DNA from: Oxyruncus cristatus
Lineage: Eukaryota; Chordata; Aves; Passeriformes; Cotingidae
Assembly: GCA_013399855.1 (NCBI GenBank)
Contig: VXAY01000769.1
Coordinates: 590,959 to 654,958 of the forward strand
Reading direction: 5' to 3'
Length of the DNA stretch: 64,000 nt
Positions 37,285 to 47,900 of the stretch are shown in pieces; position 1 is the stretch's first letter; the number at the start of each line of letters is the position of its first letter. A program made the position numbers and the translations under genes. The notes beneath the pieces were generated by a model. The model worked only from the letters and a program-made list of their open reading frames with translations. It did not search any database and was not told where the DNA came from.

Positions 37285-37682
37285 TGTAAGGTAAACATAC
37301 ACAGGTATTCTTCCCAAGAATGCCAAGGCAGTGGAACAATTAAAAAGAGGTTTATTTCAGATGCAAGGACCACTTTTTTACGATGGTGCACACATCGGGC
37401 CCCAGGGGCAAAAGGCAAAGCCCCTCCTCCTCCAAGGCTTTTTGTATCTTCTTTCTTTCCTCCCCCACTCTCTCTGGCCCAAGGAGGCCTTGTACATGTC
37501 TGCAAAAGTGTTATCACTCTGCATACCAGACAGCAAGGCTGAGAACTTTTCATGCTGTGCCCAGGGCAGGAGAGGAGAGCACTGAAACTGCCTTTGAGAA
37601 AGAGCCACCACCTAGGCAGAAAGCCTTTCTAGCGTTCTAACTTCCCATTACAAATTCTTCCAGAAACGTATCTATTCCTACA
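37285..37682 (-). mobile_element. Solo LTR, 398 bp, with perfect 5-bp target duplication
   Basis: The block starts TG, ends CA ('tgtaagg...cctaca') and is flanked by 'agatg' at 37280-37284 and 37683-37687. It interrupts a CR1 tail exactly there, which confirms both boundaries. A minus-strand AATAAA near 37350 puts U3 at the right end and U5 at the left. The 5-bp duplication fits ERVL-type (class III) elements, though class I or others cannot be excluded. Overlapping frames (77-118 codons, both strands) have no retroviral similarity and are chance. Confidence 0.88.
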
Positions 37683-37724
37683 AGATGGTTTTTAAGATCC
37701 CTTCCAGCCCAAAGCCCTTCATGT
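37683..37724 (+). mobile_element. CR1 3' tail, right part
   Basis: 'gatggtttttaagatccctt' then 'ccagcccaaagcccttcatg' continues the CR1 broken at 37284. The first five bases are the duplicated target. Confidence 0.85.
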
Positions 37725-39129
37725 ATAAAGTTTAAAATGCCGGGTAATTAGTAGTTTTTTAAGTGAGGAAATTAAAGAAATACATTATACCCTAGAAAGA
37801 GTTAAATCCCTTTCACGTATTTAGAGGTATTTTAATCAGGAGATGAAAACATTTCATTTGAGAATAATGACTAAGATCCATGCATTCCATTAAAACTTCC
37901 TTATTTTTGTATCCTCTGTCCTTTGAACTGATAACTGTTGCTAGTCACACTGAATAAGCTAATTATTACACACTTATGTTTCTGTTTAAACACATCTGCT
38001 CTGACTGGAATTGCAGAAGAAATACTCTTATGGCACTCTATTGATTGGTGAGCCATTAAGGTTCCAATTCAAGAAACATCTGCTAGTTACTCAGCCTCAG
38101 GTGTCTTGCTTGATTAGTTATTAATTCTTAAATTGATGCCAGATTCTCATTAACCTCCACATGAATAAAGATAAGGACTAAATTCATCAGTTCTTTAAAG
38201 CAACTTTTTAAATGTGGTATGACTGGCCTCTCTCAACATAATTATAGATCAGAAGAGTTTTCTTACGCAATTGTGGAAGAACGAAAGGATCGGGTATGTT
38301 AAGGAATGCATCTGAATCAACATAACAGAGGTATTGCTCAAATGCAATTCATAACTTCAACTTTCGAATCACTACCTGAATATACCTGGTGCCATGAGAA
38401 AAGGGAAGATTTCCTTGACCCTCAGTGTTTGATCTGTCTGTCAGTGTCCCAGGAAAGCCGAGACCCTTGTGCCCAACCAGTCTGTCAGCATCCTGTTATG
38501 GGCACCCTTCACTGAACTGTCCTGCTGGATTGGAGAGTGACTTGACTGCCCTTTTCAGGGAGCAAAGCCAACAGTATAAGGGACACCCCTCAGCTGGTCT
38601 TCCCATTTTATTCGAATATGTTACCCACTGCCAGTCAGTGCTTTGTGAAGTGCTTTGTTTTGGTTTTATGTTACCCCTTTTAAACTTTTCCCAAGGTCTT
38701 TTATTTTCTGCCTCATTTTCTAAAATTATCAGTAAAAGTATCTCCTGAGAAAACGCATGCCTTGTACTCTCTTTACACTACCTCGAGGTATTGAGTAACT
38801 GAGGGCTCTTCCAAACATTTGGTGGGAGAATTTTTGGAGCCTTGTAGATTTTAAAAGTACAGCTCCTGTCTGAGCTTGTTGCTCTGGTGCTAGGGTCTTA
38901 CAGATCTTAGTATAAGGTATGACTGCTGAATTTACCCACACGAGATAAAGTATGCACTGTTACTAACATCATTACTACTGAAAATTCCAGGGAACACAAA
39001 AAATCATATATTATTGGCAATATAAATAACTTCAATTGTTGTTAATCTTCAATATTTTGTTTAAAAACTGACAAGCATTTAACAGCTTTATAATTAGATT
39101 ACAGGGCTGAATTCAATATACTATATATA
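37725..39129. other. Unique sequence, possible conserved element at 37920-38200
   Basis: No gene recognised. 37920-38200 is high-complexity and contains homeodomain-type words ('gctaattattac', 'gattagttattaattc'), as in developmental enhancers, but conservation is untested. 38400-38640 is less AT-rich, with chance frames up to 107 codons. Confidence 0.35.
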
Positions 39130-39237
39130 TTAATTTTACAAGTACCTGAATGTAGACCTTGATTTTGATAAGAGTGTAAAAAGATAATGACAAATGTGTG
39201 ATAGACAATACATAATTTTAAAATATCACTTAGTATT
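39130..39237 (+). repeat. 108-bp tandem duplication, first copy
   Basis: Every base matches 39238-39345, which follows directly. The unit is AT-rich single-copy-looking DNA, not a transposon. Confidence 0.97.
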
Positions 39238-39345
39238 TTAATTTTACAAGTACCTGAATGTAGACCTTGATTTTGATAAGAGTGTAAAAAGATAATGACA
39301 AATGTGTGATAGACAATACATAATTTTAAAATATCACTTAGTATT
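39238..39345 (+). repeat. 108-bp tandem duplication, second copy
   Basis: Identical to the preceding unit; identity stops at 39346. Either a very recent duplication or an assembly artefact. Confidence 0.97.
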
Positions 39346-40220
39346 AAAGTTTATTCATAACAAGTAGGTTTTTAGTAAGAATGTGTTTGGGTTGTTTTTT
39401 TTTTAGAGTAATTCCTAGACCACATTTGTTCCCCAACAGAAAAATAACATAGACAAGAATAATGAAGAAGCACAGATGAACTTTATGGAAATTAAACTTT
39501 AATTTTTTTTTTCAATTTAACAAACAGGCCAGTTCTTTCTTTTATCTTAAGCATTTGTCTGTTAGTAATTAAAAACTACCCCTCCTGACAATTACAACTT
39601 TCTTGATTACATTTACATATGTGATTGCTATGCATTATGAAATGGAAAGCTTGAATCCGATGAATCACAAAGATAAATTTATAAGTTTAATTTTCTGGAT
39701 ATTTTTGAAAGTTAGCATAATGACACTGACAGAAATAGAAATAAGACCATTCAGTGTTAAATTTTATCTTTTCCCTTCACAAAGTCATACGGTACCCACC
39801 AGAAAAGTCTTTATAAATATCATAGTAAGAGATTTGAGGAATTGACTCATATATCAACAATGTAAATATGTTAGTCATTTCAAAGTATAAATGAGGTCAC
39901 AAATCAGATGTCAGACTTCTGACAAGCCTGGCTTTTGTGGTGTTTTAGTAAAACAAGAAAGAGAAATATGGTATATTTGAATGTGTGAGCCCATTATACC
40001 CTTCTAAAGTACAAACAAGGACCTGGATTGATTTTTATTTTTTCCTGTATGACTATTGCATTTCAATCAAGAAAGAGACTAAAATTATTAAAATTAAAAT
40101 AATATATTTTCTCCATTAGTTAATGAGCTACTAAATCACTGGAAAAAATGTGTATCAGACTGAAGTCAAGTTTACATTTTGTCTTTCTTTTTGTTATTGA
40201 CAGATAAAAATATATCATTT
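39346..40220. other. Unique AT-rich sequence, no gene seen
   Basis: No recognised repeat or exon; an 80-codon chance frame lies at 39603-39845. Confidence 0.5.
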
Positions 40221-40316
40221 AATGGAATCTTAGAATATCCTGAATTGGAAGGGACCCACAAGGATCATTTAGATCAACTCCTGACTCTGCTGAGGACAAC
40301 CCCAAGAGCCACATTA
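40221..40316 (-). mobile_element. CR1 3' end, split by an LTR
   Basis: Minus-sense CR1 of a different subfamily from most here: 'ttggaagggacccacaagga', 'tcaactcctgactctgctga' and 'ggacaaccccaagagcc'. The element continues at 40926. Confidence 0.85.
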
Positions 40317-40919
40317 TGTTGTTATGACCTGTCTGTGACGCAGGATAAGTGAGGTTATTGTTAATGGATCCCTCGGGGTGAGCTACAGTGAAATGACACT
40401 GAATAACCATTGTGTATACAAGGCAGGTTTATTTTAAAACAAGTTGGTTGCAGCAGAAAGGAGGTATGCAGCTGATTTTGTTCTTTTCTATAAAAAAATA
40501 AAAATATCATGAAGAAAATATATAAGGAAAAGAAAGAGTAAAGGAAAGTATAAGAGTACATACTATAAAGGAAAGATATCACCAAAGATATCCACTGATG
40601 AGAGTTGATCTTTGCAATTTCAATATCTGTGTTTGGAGTGATGGTTGCAGTCTTAATCTATTGGGGATGGGGGTCCACACAATAAGAAGAGTTTGACAGG
40701 TTATATGAATTTCAGGCTTACAGAGGAACTCCCTATATAATTCCAGGGAGTGGGAGTTTTACACTGTCAGATGTAGTTATGCTTTCTCTGAAGAGAAGAG
40801 ATTGGCACGATAAAACACATTACCCCATCTCTGCAGCATGAAAAGTCTTTGTTTGAGACATCGGTCCTTGGTTATCGGGGAAACAATAGATTGTGGGACT
40901 CAACCACCCCATCCAACCA
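40317..40919 (-). mobile_element. Solo LTR, about 603 bp, inserted in CR1
   Basis: It breaks a CR1 between 'aagagccacatta' and 'atgtgcctcatag'. Proposed ends are 'tgttgttatg' and 'catccaacca', which form an imperfect inverted terminal repeat. Flanking 6-mers 'acatta' (40311-40316) and 'aagtta' (40920-40925) match at four of six bases, consistent with an aged 6-bp duplication of class II (ERVK-like) type. On the minus strand, a TATATAG-like box near 40735 and an AATAAA near 40428 fit U3-to-U5 polarity. The exact ends could shift by a few bases. Confidence 0.7.
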
Positions 40920-41222
40920 AAGTTATATGTGCCTCATAGTGTTCAAACGCTTCTTGAATTCTGTCAGGCTTGGCTTACTTCCCTGGGGAGCCTGTTCAAG
41001 TGCCCAGCCACCCTCTGGATGAAGAACCTTTTCTTAACATATAACCTAAAGCTGTCCTGACAGAGCTTCATGCTCTCCCCTCAGGTCCTACTGCTGGTCA
41101 CCAGAGAGAAGACATTGGTGCCTGCCCTTCCACTTTGCCACATGAGGAAGCTGTAGACTGCCATGAGGTCTCCCTCAGTCTCCTCTTCTCTAGGCTGCTC
41201 CTCATATGGCTTCGCCTCTTTG
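40920..41222 (-). mobile_element. CR1, continuation after LTR
   Basis: Resumes the CR1 interrupted at 40316: 'tgttcaaacgcttcttgaat', 'tctgtcaggcttggcttact', 'tccctggggagcctgttcaa', 'gaggaagctgtagactgcca' and 'ctcctcttctctaggctgct'. 5'-truncated before ORF2. Confidence 0.9.
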
Positions 41223-41852
41223 TATTAAATTATTTTAAATTTAAGTGTAAATAAGTTTTCAATGCTTGCTTTTAGTATTACAGATAGTGTAAATGTACTT
41301 ACCTATAAAGAAAATGCAATTGGCCTCATTAAGATGATCTTGTTAATGATTTTTCAGTTGTTCTAAAAATGTGGACTTTTTCCACAAAGAAGTGAAAATG
41401 AGTGTAGTAAGACATTGTCTCCTTTATGGTGTTGCTTGGAATAGAAATATGGTTTCATGAAGCATTTGAAACAGCTGTCCAGAAAAATGTGTGTATAGTA
41501 GAGTTTTCAATCAGTACTCCTCTTGCTGCTTGATTAGTATTGGAACAATTTTGCTAATGCAAATTAACTGGAGAATATTAAGTTTTACTATCCCTTGGTC
41601 TAGGTCCAGTAAACTAGTAGGTTTGCTTCCTGGCCTTTTCTCCGGGCAGTACTGCCAGAGATCCACAGACTGATGTTGTCTGTCTCTAATATAGGATATC
41701 AAGGTAAAGATGAATGGCAGTTAAGTACAATGTAGAAAGATGTACAGCTGTCTGGGGTTGCACAAACCCTCAAGTGTAAAGGTATTAGGAGTAAAACACA
41801 ATTTATGGGTTTCCTAGTCTTGGATTAAGATCTCTGTTACATAGATGGTGGG
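41223..41852. other. Unique AT-rich sequence, no gene seen
   Basis: No recognised repeat or exon. 41510-41750 is moderately high-complexity. Confidence 0.45.
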
Positions 41853-41917
41853 GCCAAGTTAACAGTTGGCCGTGATGATCTTAGAGGTCTTTTCCAGCCT
41901 AAATGATGATATGATGA
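41853..41917 (+). mobile_element. Short CR1 3' tail
   Basis: 'gatgatcttagaggtctttt' then 'ccagcctaaatgatgatatg' are the last bases of a plus-sense CR1. Confidence 0.75.
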
Positions 41918-42030
41918 TGTCAATTAAAAACAGAGCTTTTGAGTTTCACAAAAATTTATAACTGAAAAGGCACAATGGATATCAACACATAAATGTGAGA
42001 GTACAGTGGAACAACTTTGTGATGAATTGA

Positions 42031-42094
42031 TCTTGGCCTATTGCACAGACTAGATGATCTTTAAAATGTCCTTCCAACCCAAACCACTTCTGTA
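42031..42094 (+). mobile_element. Short CR1 3' tail
   Basis: 'gactagatgatctttaaaat', 'gtccttccaacccaaaccac' and 'ttctgtag' mark the end of a plus-sense CR1. Directly followed by another tail. Confidence 0.8.
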
Positions 42095-42176
42095 GTCGGC
42101 CCTGCTTGAGCAGGTGGAAGTGGACCAAATAATCCCGAGGTTCCTTCCCACCTCAGTCATACCATAATTCTATGAA
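42095..42176 (+). mobile_element. Second CR1 3' tail, abutting the first
   Basis: 'cctgcttgagcaggtggaag', 'gttccttcccacctcagtca' and 'taattctatg' belong to a different CR1 subfamily tail, in the same orientation. Confidence 0.7.
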
Positions 42177-42253
42177 AAAAGTAACATATTGAAAGTTAAA
42201 AACAGAGCAGGATTATAGGAGGCGATAGCTATAACACCTCCTTAATAATAGAC

Positions 42254-42630
42254 TGTGGAAAGATCCACTTTGCATAAAATCACACAAAGATGAAGACAAA
42301 ATGGACCGGATGCACAAAATGGACCTTTACCGAAGGGGAAGGCTAGCTTTATCTGGTAGGGCATGGAGTGCTTGGAATTTGTGAGGATTCAAGGGTGGTA
42401 CATGCAGGGAAATGTCTATAATTGGTTAAATTGTGATAAAATTTATCCTATTAGGGGAAGGGAAAGCACAGAATGAGGAAAAGCTAAAAATTTTAACTAC
42501 AAGGAGCCAATGAACAAAAGGATTACATTCAGCTAATAGAGAAGAAGCTAACACTGATTTAAGCTGCAGATTACATATAATGTAAGATTTTCTTCTAACA
42601 ACATTGTTAATAAATTGAATAAACATAATA
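42254..42630 (+). mobile_element. Possible decayed LTR
   Basis: It starts with a TG-type end ('tgtggaaag') and contains a duplicated 'acaaaatgga', a CCAAT box near 42507, a 'catataatg' TATA-like word near 42573 and two AATAAA signals (42609, 42618) in plus order. No CA end or target duplication was found. This could be unique DNA with coincidental signals. Confidence 0.3.
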
Positions 42631-42759
42631 CTCTTGTAATATGAAAAGTAGTCTCTGAGGTAAGAAGTTATTTGTTGTCCAGTAGTTCAGCTGCATTTCA
42701 AAGCTGCCTTTTTCTTCAGTTTTGCTTTTCTTTAGAGGTTTTTCTCCACCATGAATAAA

Positions 42760-43366
42760 CATCTTGTGGGCAACTTCCAACACAGGATGGTTAAAAAAAA
42801 AATTCGAAACAGTTCCACCCTCGCCCCCATTTTTGCCAGCATTCAACTTTACTGCTTCATTCCTACATTTTCTACTCCTCCATGACCACATTGTCTGCCA
42901 AGAATGGCACAGTGAGGATGGGAAGTGGAGAGATGGGGGTTTACAGTCAATAGCAATTTTTCTCTGCCACTCCTTTCTACTCACACATTTCCCCAATCTC
43001 AGTCTTCTACATGGTTGCAGTTCCATCACGAAATATCAGAATTCTCCAGCATGGGCTGCAGTACAGATAACTGCTGCAGGGTAGGTCCTTTCCATAGGTT
43101 GAAGGCCTTCAGGAAAAAAAACTGCTCCAGCATGGGATCTCTGTGGGCCAAGATGCCCCTCAGGTAATATCCAACTGCTCCATCATGGATTGCAGGGAAT
43201 ACCTGTCCTGCCATGTAGAGCTCTTCCTTCTGCCACTTCTTCTCTGAGCTTGATATCTAGTGCAGAACACTGACATGGGGCAGCCCCTGCTCTCTTCTCA
43301 CAGAAGTCACCTCTGCAGCCCTCCACTGAGGTGTCTTGCCATGGGACACCCAATGCAGTATTGTAT
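42760..43366. mobile_element. Truncated LTR of a widespread avian endogenous retrovirus family
   Basis: Carries the run of spaced 'ctccagcatggg' words (near 43046, 43125 and, degenerate, 43168) with 'ggctgcag', 'gtcctttccatagg' and 'ccttcagga' between. It ends with 'ttctcacagaagtcacctct' and 'gcagccctccactg', 'cttgccatgggacacccaat'. I recall this layout from a common avian ERV LTR; the family name is uncertain. The terminus is missing. Overlapping frames of 62-140 codons on both strands are incidental. Confidence 0.6.
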
Positions 43367-46300
43367 CCAGCAGTGCCAGTGAGCAACTGCTGTTCTTACA
43401 GAGAGAAAAATGTGATCCAAAACTCTAAGATAACTCTTTCAAATTTTACAGAGTAATTACTAATACCATTATTAATACTATAACCTTATTATTATTATTG
43501 ATAATATATTTTTATCTGTTAGGATTTCAAATAGTGATATGCAATTACTAGAATGTGTAAGAAATGGAAAGTAGAACAGTCTTGAAACTAAAAATAACCA
43601 ACTTAGCAATTTTCCCATAAATCAAAGGAATACAAAAACATTTCTTCTTTGAAAAAAATATATTTTTAAATACTCTAAAAGGTCTAATTGTTTATATTTC
43701 CTAATCATTCCAAAAACATGTTTCATGACTTTCATTTCACTTATCTGCTGCTGAGTTTCAAAACCTTTGGTGTCAGTAAACAGATAGGATACTCCAAGTA
43801 ACAAAAAGCATCTGCATTACAGAAGTTCCTTAGGGAGAATAGAAGTCTTCTGCCTTTCTTTTTCTTGAAGATTGTGAATATCTGAATATCTAAAATTACA
43901 TACAGGAAAATGATTGTGATTTTATTGTTTCTTTGCACTAAGGTTTTGCTCAGTGGTGTTTTGAACACAGATAATAATGTGTATTCAGTTTTTATAAAAA
44001 CTGTACTTTAACACAATTCTAATCATCTGTAATCTCAAGTGTTAAGGTTTCATACAAAAATATCCAAAGTATCAGTTAAGGTGGTCTGTGAAAACAATTT
44101 AGCTAATTCCTTTAAAGCTGTTTCAGACTAAGAAGATGTACAAAAACAGTCATGTAATTGCACTACTTTCATTTTTAATTTTGTTCAAGTCAGCCTCTTG
44201 GAACTCAATACTGTTCAAAGAACAAAAGGGTTCTTTTAAAATACCACTTTGATCTACACCCATCAAAAAAGCTTGAGAGAAGAAAGATGTGAAGAGAGAG
44301 GTAGGAAATGAGCGACAAAAGTGTATTTATAACTGCTTTTCCATTTCCCAAAGAGAGATTAAAATTTATTTATTATTTATCAGAAAAAAAATTAAACAGT
44401 CTGATCTAGTACTTTTCAAAAACTGATCAGGACCAGTCACAATAGTTCGATCTCCAATAAATTTCTTTCATGACATTTCCCATCTGTAATAAACACAAGT
44501 GATTACAATATGTATTTGTGAAGATTCAAAGCCTAATATTGCCTTGTTATTGATAAACATTGTTCTTTTCTGTTTGCTTCCTTTTTACACAATTCAGAAT
44601 GTACAACCAATATTAAACTGTTGAAAAACAATGAATGCATTTAGTCAGGATGTGCTGACCCAACTATAAATGGCTGAGAAAAAGAGTATTCAAGGGTTTT
44701 GAGGATCACAAGTGTGAGCTTTGTAGGTATGTGGAAAGTGGAGTGGAATGTATAGCCATGAGTTAAAGTAAGCATGTGTCCTTAATCCTCACAAGGACTC
44801 AAATATTAGTTATGAGTCATGAATTGAGTTTTTTGTCTGTGTTTGTACTTGGTTTCACTTCTGCTATAGTTCAGCCCAAATCCTGTCCCTTGTTTACACT
44901 GATAGTCCCTTTCTCTTGGCTACGTGGTAGTGTTTACTTGCAGTAGAGATTTACAATTAGAAGTCGACATCACTTTCTTACTTCAAACCACAATGATAAA
45001 CTCAAAAATCTTTTTATTCCTTGCTTGAGTTTCTTTTGGCCCAGTGCTTGAAGTAGTTTTCCCATGCACATTTTAACACATACCAAATCTCTGTGCAATA
45101 TTATCTGAGATGGATCCAATTCAGCTCTGAAGACAATATTTATTAGTTCTCTAGACAAATTAAAAGACCCTGATAGTTAAATGATGTCTCATTTTATGTC
45201 TTAACATATCTCCATAAGGGACATTCATGGCTGTAATTTCATTATCTGTGTACATTCTCTAATATAAACAATGACTATCAATTAAAATGAGATTGAAGTG
45301 GGGCTTGGGGCATGTACAATTTTCTTTTAATATGCATTTCAAACATCATTGCAAACGAAAATGGTTATGTTTTAATGGTTCCTCCTTTTAAGTTAAGGAG
45401 ATACAAATCTGGGACTCAGTTTTGGCTGCTTTGCAGCAGTTCTTGCATAGTACAATCCTGGAAGGAAATGAACTGCACCTTTGAGAGAATTTCACTGCAC
45501 AGTCACAATCCCCAAGGATATAAAACCTCTGCAACAGTTCCAATAAGTTCATTTTTCTGGCTCTAAGCCAAGGGGATATGACCTGAAGTCCATATGCCAT
45601 GGATATTCCTAGCTGCTTGTAATGTCAGCTGATCTGTATTACAGCAGTGTGAAAAATCCACAAAATAATTGTCATTTAATTTGCTTAACATTTAAAAATC
45701 ATTGAAGGGAGCTGAAGAGAGGAAATTAAAATAAAAGTTGCTTTAAAAGGAAAAACTAATAAAGCACTTGGACAAAGCTTAAAGATCTTACCTTGACTAC
45801 ATCACAAAAAAAAAAAGATATAATGTAATAATCTGAGGGGTTTAAGTGTCTTTGGTCATTTTGTGGTGTCCTTGAATTTATCTAGGAATATGAATAGAAA
45901 AAGTGGCTAATAATTACCTATTTTGAGTCCATATGGATTTCTTCCAAACTGTTCCCCTAATCTATTCTACATTGAAACTCTAGGGGAATGCAATCAAAGG
46001 CAGTAAATGAACTTACTTTGAAGCTCTCTAAGGCATTCTCAACTTGCCATCAAACTGTTACTGTAACAAATTATACTTGAGAACTGTGCAAAAAGGCCTT
46101 TTGTATTGGATTCCTTTACACATTTCTCATCTGAAAGAGAAATCTGCTGCAAAACAGAAGATAAAGACAATAAAATGTTTTTCTGAAAAAAGCTTTAATG
46201 TAAAGAATTGGATGTCAGACACTTACTGCTACTCATTCACTCACTTCTAATTTCTTCCATTGAAACCCAAAATTAGAGTTTTCAGAGCCAGAAGTAAAGT

Positions 46301-47900
46301 CAAATGTTGTTTTTGATCCAAATCCCTAGGATGAGAAAATTTAAAGTGTTAGAATAAACAATGAACTAAGTTAAAATAAGTCAAGAAGCAGAGGAAGTTT
46401 GTCTTCATAATTCTATAGCTTCGACATGTTTGGTTCCAAAAAAAGTTCTATTTCGAAGAGTTGAGTTGGGGGAAATATAATCAATTTAAGGCATAGCTCT
46501 TTTATTTAGTTGAGGCAAAAAAACCCATCTTTCATGAGTACAGAATTAGGACCTTGATTACCATTTTAAAAAATGGCAAAGTACTAAATATAATTGTTCA
46601 CTATTTTAATTTAAAATATATGGACATAACTTAAACTGTGTGTGTTACACCTGAGGTCCATTAACCTAAAGTCAGATTTTAGGATGAAATTGCTTTTATA
46701 AATATTAAGTACTATGATATCACATATAATCCTGATGCAACGAGCCTGTTTTTGTGTTGCACTTGACATAGGACTTTCTTTTTATATGTGCCAGAACAAA
46801 ATCAAACACAGAGTTCCACTTACTTAATAAGCCACCCCTATAACCTTGCCAAGGTATAAAAACATGAAATATGTTTTGTTTGTGTTTAATAATTACTATG
46901 GAATATCAAGTTTTCAATTTTTAACACAAGAATGACTTTTTCCCAATCCATGATGAAATTTCTTTTTGGCTTTAGTTGCTTATCTGTCTTAGACAGTTGC
47001 ATTATTAGTACTTTTCAATTTTACTCACAGTTTGCAGAAAAGTGTAAATTTTTCCAAACAGGGAGAAGGATCACTGAAGTTTCTCTTCTACTTAACCAAA
47101 TTGTTCTATTGATCTGCTTTAGTTAAGTCCTGAATTCCTTAGAACCTTTCAAACAGGTAAAACATCTATTTGCCTTTCTGCAGTTCCACATGTGTTTCTT
47201 GTTGATTGCCTGATACTGGTTCAAAAAAAAAAAGATTAACTATGAATTACTGATTCTGACTATCTCCAGAGATGAATGACTGAAGTTATGGGGAAAGGGA
47301 GGGTAGTATAGAAATAAATATGCATATTTCATACTTCTGGTAGGAATCACATCAATCTGGTGCCAAATGCAATTTTAGAAAATAACCATAGTATTTCAAG
47401 CTTTGTTCACTTAAGCAGCAGCTAAAGCACATAACATAGGTGGAGGTTAGTTAACCTTCATGTTAGCTCTTTGGTTAGTTTTCTGGGAGAAAAGGGAAAG
47501 GGGAATTTGCGTCTAAAATACATGTCTGGACAATCCTGTTGTGAAGTTATTTGGCATTGTGGTCTTTAGGGATCCTGAAGGATTTTATTAGAAATGAGCA
47601 ACTCCATTCCTCATTTCTACTGTCAGGTAAGGGAATCATACATGTAGATAAACTGCTTAATCTCAAGATAAAACAAGGGCCGTAGACACTGTCATCCATA
47701 TGTACTGAGCAGGAACCAAGAACAGGCTTCTCTATTACACTTCTTTCAATTCATCTAGGTGGCACTGAGGTTTCCTAAGAGAAGTACATTTGTACATATC
47801 TCCATGTGAAAGAGTCAAAAGCAGTAAAAGTTACACATGGTAGCATATGAGTACAATCAAGGCCTATAATTATATTCTACCTAAATTCTGCTTGAAATAT
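43367..47900. other. Unique AT-rich sequence, no gene seen
   Basis: A long stretch without recognised repeats, apart from a short (TTA)n run near 43484. 45400-45640 is higher-complexity and could hold a regulatory element. Frames are short and chance-like. Confidence 0.5.

Noticed and set aside
37186..37640. Cluster of overlapping 77-118 codon frames on both strands
   Set aside because: They lie inside a solo LTR whose borders are fixed by a target duplication; none resembles retroviral proteins.
38306..38748. Overlapping 69- and 107-codon frames suggesting an exon
   Set aside because: No splice sites with matching phase and no recognisable protein.
42607..43029. 140-codon minus frame
   Set aside because: Crosses from LTR-like into other sequence and shows no protein similarity.
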